A stretch of 8,267 nt of DNA, taken from the NCBI GenBank assembly GCA_021160485.1, contig JAGHCL010000163.1, positions 1 to 8,267 of the forward strand, read 5' to 3'. The translations under genes were made by a program, and so were the position numbers. Positions within the stretch are counted from its first letter, which is position 1. Each line of letters begins with the position of its first letter. The notes beneath the pieces were generated by a model. That model saw only the letters and a list, made by a program, of their open reading frames with translations, was not told the DNA's origin and made no database searches. This stretch comes from Candidatus Desulfofervidaceae bacterium (lineage in GTDB: Bacteria; Desulfobacterota; Desulfofervidia; Desulfofervidales; Desulfofervidaceae). Positions 7,152 to 8,267 of this stretch are shown piece by piece.

Positions 7152-7180
7152 AAGTTATGAACAACTTGGCCTTTTGTCAA
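7152..7180 (-). promoter_or_regulatory. Possible sigma70-type promoter for galU
   Basis: On the minus strand a perfect TTGACA (7180-7175) is followed after 17 nt by TAACTT (7157-7152), a poor -10 match (3 of 6). Transcription would start near 7145, giving a leader of about 20 nt that includes the Shine-Dalgarno. The location and -35 box are good, while the -10 box is weak. Confidence 0.4.
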
Positions 7181-7182
7181 GT
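7164..7182. repeat. Small stem-loop overlapping the galU -35 box
   Basis: ACTTGGC (7164-7170) can pair with GTCAAGT (7176-7182) around the loop CTTTT, giving seven pairs of which one is G-T on the plus strand. On the galU-sense strand one position is an A-C mismatch. The element covers the TTGACA proposed as the galU -35 box, so it could be a protein-binding dyad. It could equally be chance. Confidence 0.35.
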
Positions 7183-7300
7183 AAAAATAATAAAGAAATA
7201 CTTACGAAGTAGAAAATAAAAAGCAAAATATCAAGAAATTTGGGGGGGTGGAAAACTATTTGAATTAAAAGTAAGTAAAATAATTTAGGGTAAATCTATT

Positions 7301-7329
7301 TTTACATCCTTCTGGTTGTTACCTATATT
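7301..7329 (+). promoter_or_regulatory. Probable sigma70-type promoter for yraN-rsmI
   Basis: TTTACA (7301-7306) and TATATT (7324-7329) each match the consensus at 5 of 6 bases and are separated by exactly 17 nt. Transcription would begin near 7336, leaving a leader of roughly 95 nt before yraN that contains the inverted repeat at 7356-7371. This is the best promoter-like pair I see in the window. Confidence 0.5.
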
Positions 7330-7355
7330 GTGAATCTTTGGTCCTCATAAGTGCC

Positions 7356-7371
7356 ACAATAAAGATATTGT
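7356..7371. repeat. Inverted repeat in the yraN leader
   Basis: ACAATA and TATTGT are perfect reverse complements separated by AAGA. The element lies about 20 nt downstream of the predicted start site of the rightward promoter. It could be an operator or a weak leader hairpin. It is A/T-rich and short, so chance is a real alternative. Confidence 0.35.
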
Positions 7372-7429
7372 TGAAAAGGGAATATAGTGTTAAAGTTAAG
7401 CAAGTGCCCAGTATTTTGGCCTTGAAAAG

Positions 7430-7798
7430 ATGAAGTTAAACTGGCCCTGGTCTAAAAAAGATATTGGGAAAGAGGGAGAACGTCTGGCGAAAGAGTTTTT
7501 AAAGACTCAGGGTTATAAAATTGTTACTACTAATTATCAAAACAAGTTGGGTGAGATTGATATTATCGCCTGGGAAAAGGACACACTTGTGTTTGTAGAG
7601 GTAAAGACCCGACGGTCTGGTTATTTTGGTTTGGCTAAAGAAGCAGTAGACAAGCACAAACAGCACCAGATGATAAAAGTAGCAATGTGTTACCTCAAGA
7701 AGTTGAATAAGGAAGAGCTGAAGGCCAGATTTGATGTAGTGGCTATAGATTTAGAAAAAAACCAAATAGAGCTTATTCGCAATGCCTTCTGTTTATAA
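7430..7798 (+). CDS. yraN: YraN/UPF0102 family endonuclease-fold protein
   Basis: The protein belongs to UPF0102, a small family with a Holliday-junction-resolvase-like nuclease fold whose cellular role is not firmly settled. GKEGERLAKEFL at 13-24 opens the domain. GEIDII at 41-46 and FVEVKTR at 55-61 give the PD-(D/E)XK-type set of Asp44, Glu57 and Lys59. A later AVDKHKQHQ segment and RFDVVAI (100-106) complete the family pattern. At 122 residues it has the typical length. There is no strong Shine-Dalgarno before ATG 7430, only AAAAG directly upstream. An in-frame stop at 7397-7399 with no start codon between rules out a longer form. The stop overlaps rsmI by 17 nt. Proximity of yraN and rsmI is also known from E. 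coli, which supports both assignments. Confidence 0.88.
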   Translation: MKLNWPWSKKDIGKEGERLAKEFLKTQGYKIVTTNYQNKLGEIDIIAWEKDTLVFVEVKTRRSGYFGLAKEAVDKHKQHQMIKVAMCYLKKLNKEELKARFDVVAIDLEKNQIELIRNAFCL

Positions 7799-8267
7799 AT
7801 CAGGAACACTCTATATTGTCGCTACCCCCATTGGTAATCTTGAAGATATTACCCTGCGGGCCTTGCGCATTTTAAAAGAAGTAGATGTGATTGCGGCCGA
7901 AGATACCCGTCAAACCCGAAAACTGCTGAATCATTACGAGATAAAAAACCCTCTTTTGAGCTATCGGGAAGAAAACAGGGTCAAACAGGGCGAAAAACTA
8001 ATAGCCCTGCTTAAAGAAGGAAAGAATGTAGCCCTAGTAAGCGATGCTGGGACTCCTTGTATTTCTGATCCGGGTGTGCATTTAGTCAACCTGGCTACCC
8101 AAGCCGGTATAAAGGTTGTGCCTGTTCCGGGTGCTTCGGCGATTATTACAGCCTTAAGTGCTGCCGGTGTATCTACCCATCCCTTTATCTTTCTGGGTTT
8201 TTTGCCGCAGCGAAAAGGACGACGGCGCAAACTATTACTTAGTTTCCAGGACATGCCATATACAATC
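7782..8267 (+). CDS. rsmI: 16S rRNA (cytidine1402-2'-O)-methyltransferase RsmI, 3' end outside window
   Basis: RsmI methylates the ribose of C1402 in the decoding centre of 16S rRNA using S-adenosylmethionine. The frame runs open from ATG 7782 to the last base and gives 162 residues, about 55-60 % of the usual 280 or so. The tetrapyrrole-methylase-fold motifs are complete as far as visible: LYIVATPIGNLEDITLRAL at 10-28, AAEDTRQT at 38-45, VSDAGTPCISDPG at 86-98 and VPGASA at 115-120, then FLGFLP at 137-142. The start lies within yraN (17-nt overlap) and yields the standard family N-terminus. No strong ribosome-binding site is seen, so coupled translation from yraN is likely. The truncation is only the window edge. 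Confidence 0.93.
   Translation, partial: MPSVYKSGTLYIVATPIGNLEDITLRALRILKEVDVIAAEDTRQTRKLLNHYEIKNPLLSYREENRVKQGEKLIALLKEGKNVALVSDAGTPCISDPGVHLVNLATQAGIKVVPVPGASAIITALSAAGVSTHPFIFLGFLPQRKGRRRKLLLSFQDMPYTI

Larger units (their letters stand above)
7125..7429. other. Divergent galU-yraN intergenic region
   Basis: These 305 A/T-rich bases hold the galU ribosome-binding site and possible promoter, a stem-loop at 7164-7182, a run of seven G at 7242-7248, a rightward promoter at 7301-7329 and an inverted repeat at 7356-7371. No tRNA or other known RNA fold is recognisable. A 21-codon frame at 7147-7212 has no ribosome-binding site and I do not call it. Confidence 0.6.

Noticed and set aside
7147..7212. 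21-codon plus-strand frame in the galU-yraN gap
   Set aside because: It has no ribosome-binding site, overlaps the proposed galU promoter, and its composition is that of A/T-rich noncoding DNA.
7242..7248. Run of seven G as a G-quadruplex or phase-variable tract
   Set aside because: It is a single short run with no further G tracts nearby, and it is neither within a gene nor inside a promoter spacer.
7961..8254. Minus-strand open frame of 97 codons at the right end
   Set aside because: It is antisense to rsmI, whose family motifs are unmistakable on the plus strand.
1..8267. CRISPR arrays, insertion sequences, tRNA genes or defence systems
   Set aside because: No regularly spaced repeats, transposase motifs, terminal repeats or tRNA folds were found on either strand by eye.

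Overview
The window comes from a bacterial chromosome, about 40-45 % G+C by eye. The bacterial origin rests on rsmI, the YraN/UPF0102 family and a bacterial-type galU. The glutamate synthase is the archaeal-type, domain-split form with its own iron-sulfur cysteines, which is common in strict anaerobes. An anaerobic, possibly thermophilic lineage of the Desulfobacterota/Thermodesulfobacteria kind would fit, but this is an inference from gene content and the window holds no taxonomic marker.

Positions 1-6103 carry six tightly packed plus-strand genes that could be one transcript (gaps of -4, 13, 53, 10 and -14 nt). The first is cut by the left edge: a [4Fe-4S]/FMN synthase-domain subunit of glutamate synthase. 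A four-base overlap joins it to an 880-residue protein that fuses the glutamine amidotransferase domain directly to the C-terminal GXGXG domain. Together they supply ammonia release from glutamine and reductive glutamate formation. An electron-input subunit is not in view. Next come a 119-residue protein that looks like an internally deleted major facilitator transporter, a CDP-alcohol phosphatidyltransferase of membrane lipid headgroup synthesis, a class II (FucA-like) aldolase, and a short TrmO/TsaA-like tRNA-modification protein.

The convergent gap 6104-6245 has no convincing terminator. On the minus strand, 6246-7124 encodes GalU, which makes UDP-glucose for cell-surface polysaccharides. 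The 305-base divergent gap 7125-7429 holds a consensus Shine-Dalgarno and a possible promoter for galU, a better sigma70-like promoter facing right, and two small inverted repeats.

The right end has a yraN-rsmI pair overlapping by 17 nt. YraN is a nuclease-fold protein of uncertain role. RsmI, the 16S rRNA 2'-O-ribose methyltransferase, is truncated by the window edge.

Most of the window is housekeeping metabolism and I see no new defence, mobile or RNA system. The points most worth a second look are the GATase-GXGXG fusion, the four-cysteine cluster in the FMN subunit, the shortened transporter, and the unassigned substrates of the phosphatidyltransferase and aldolase.
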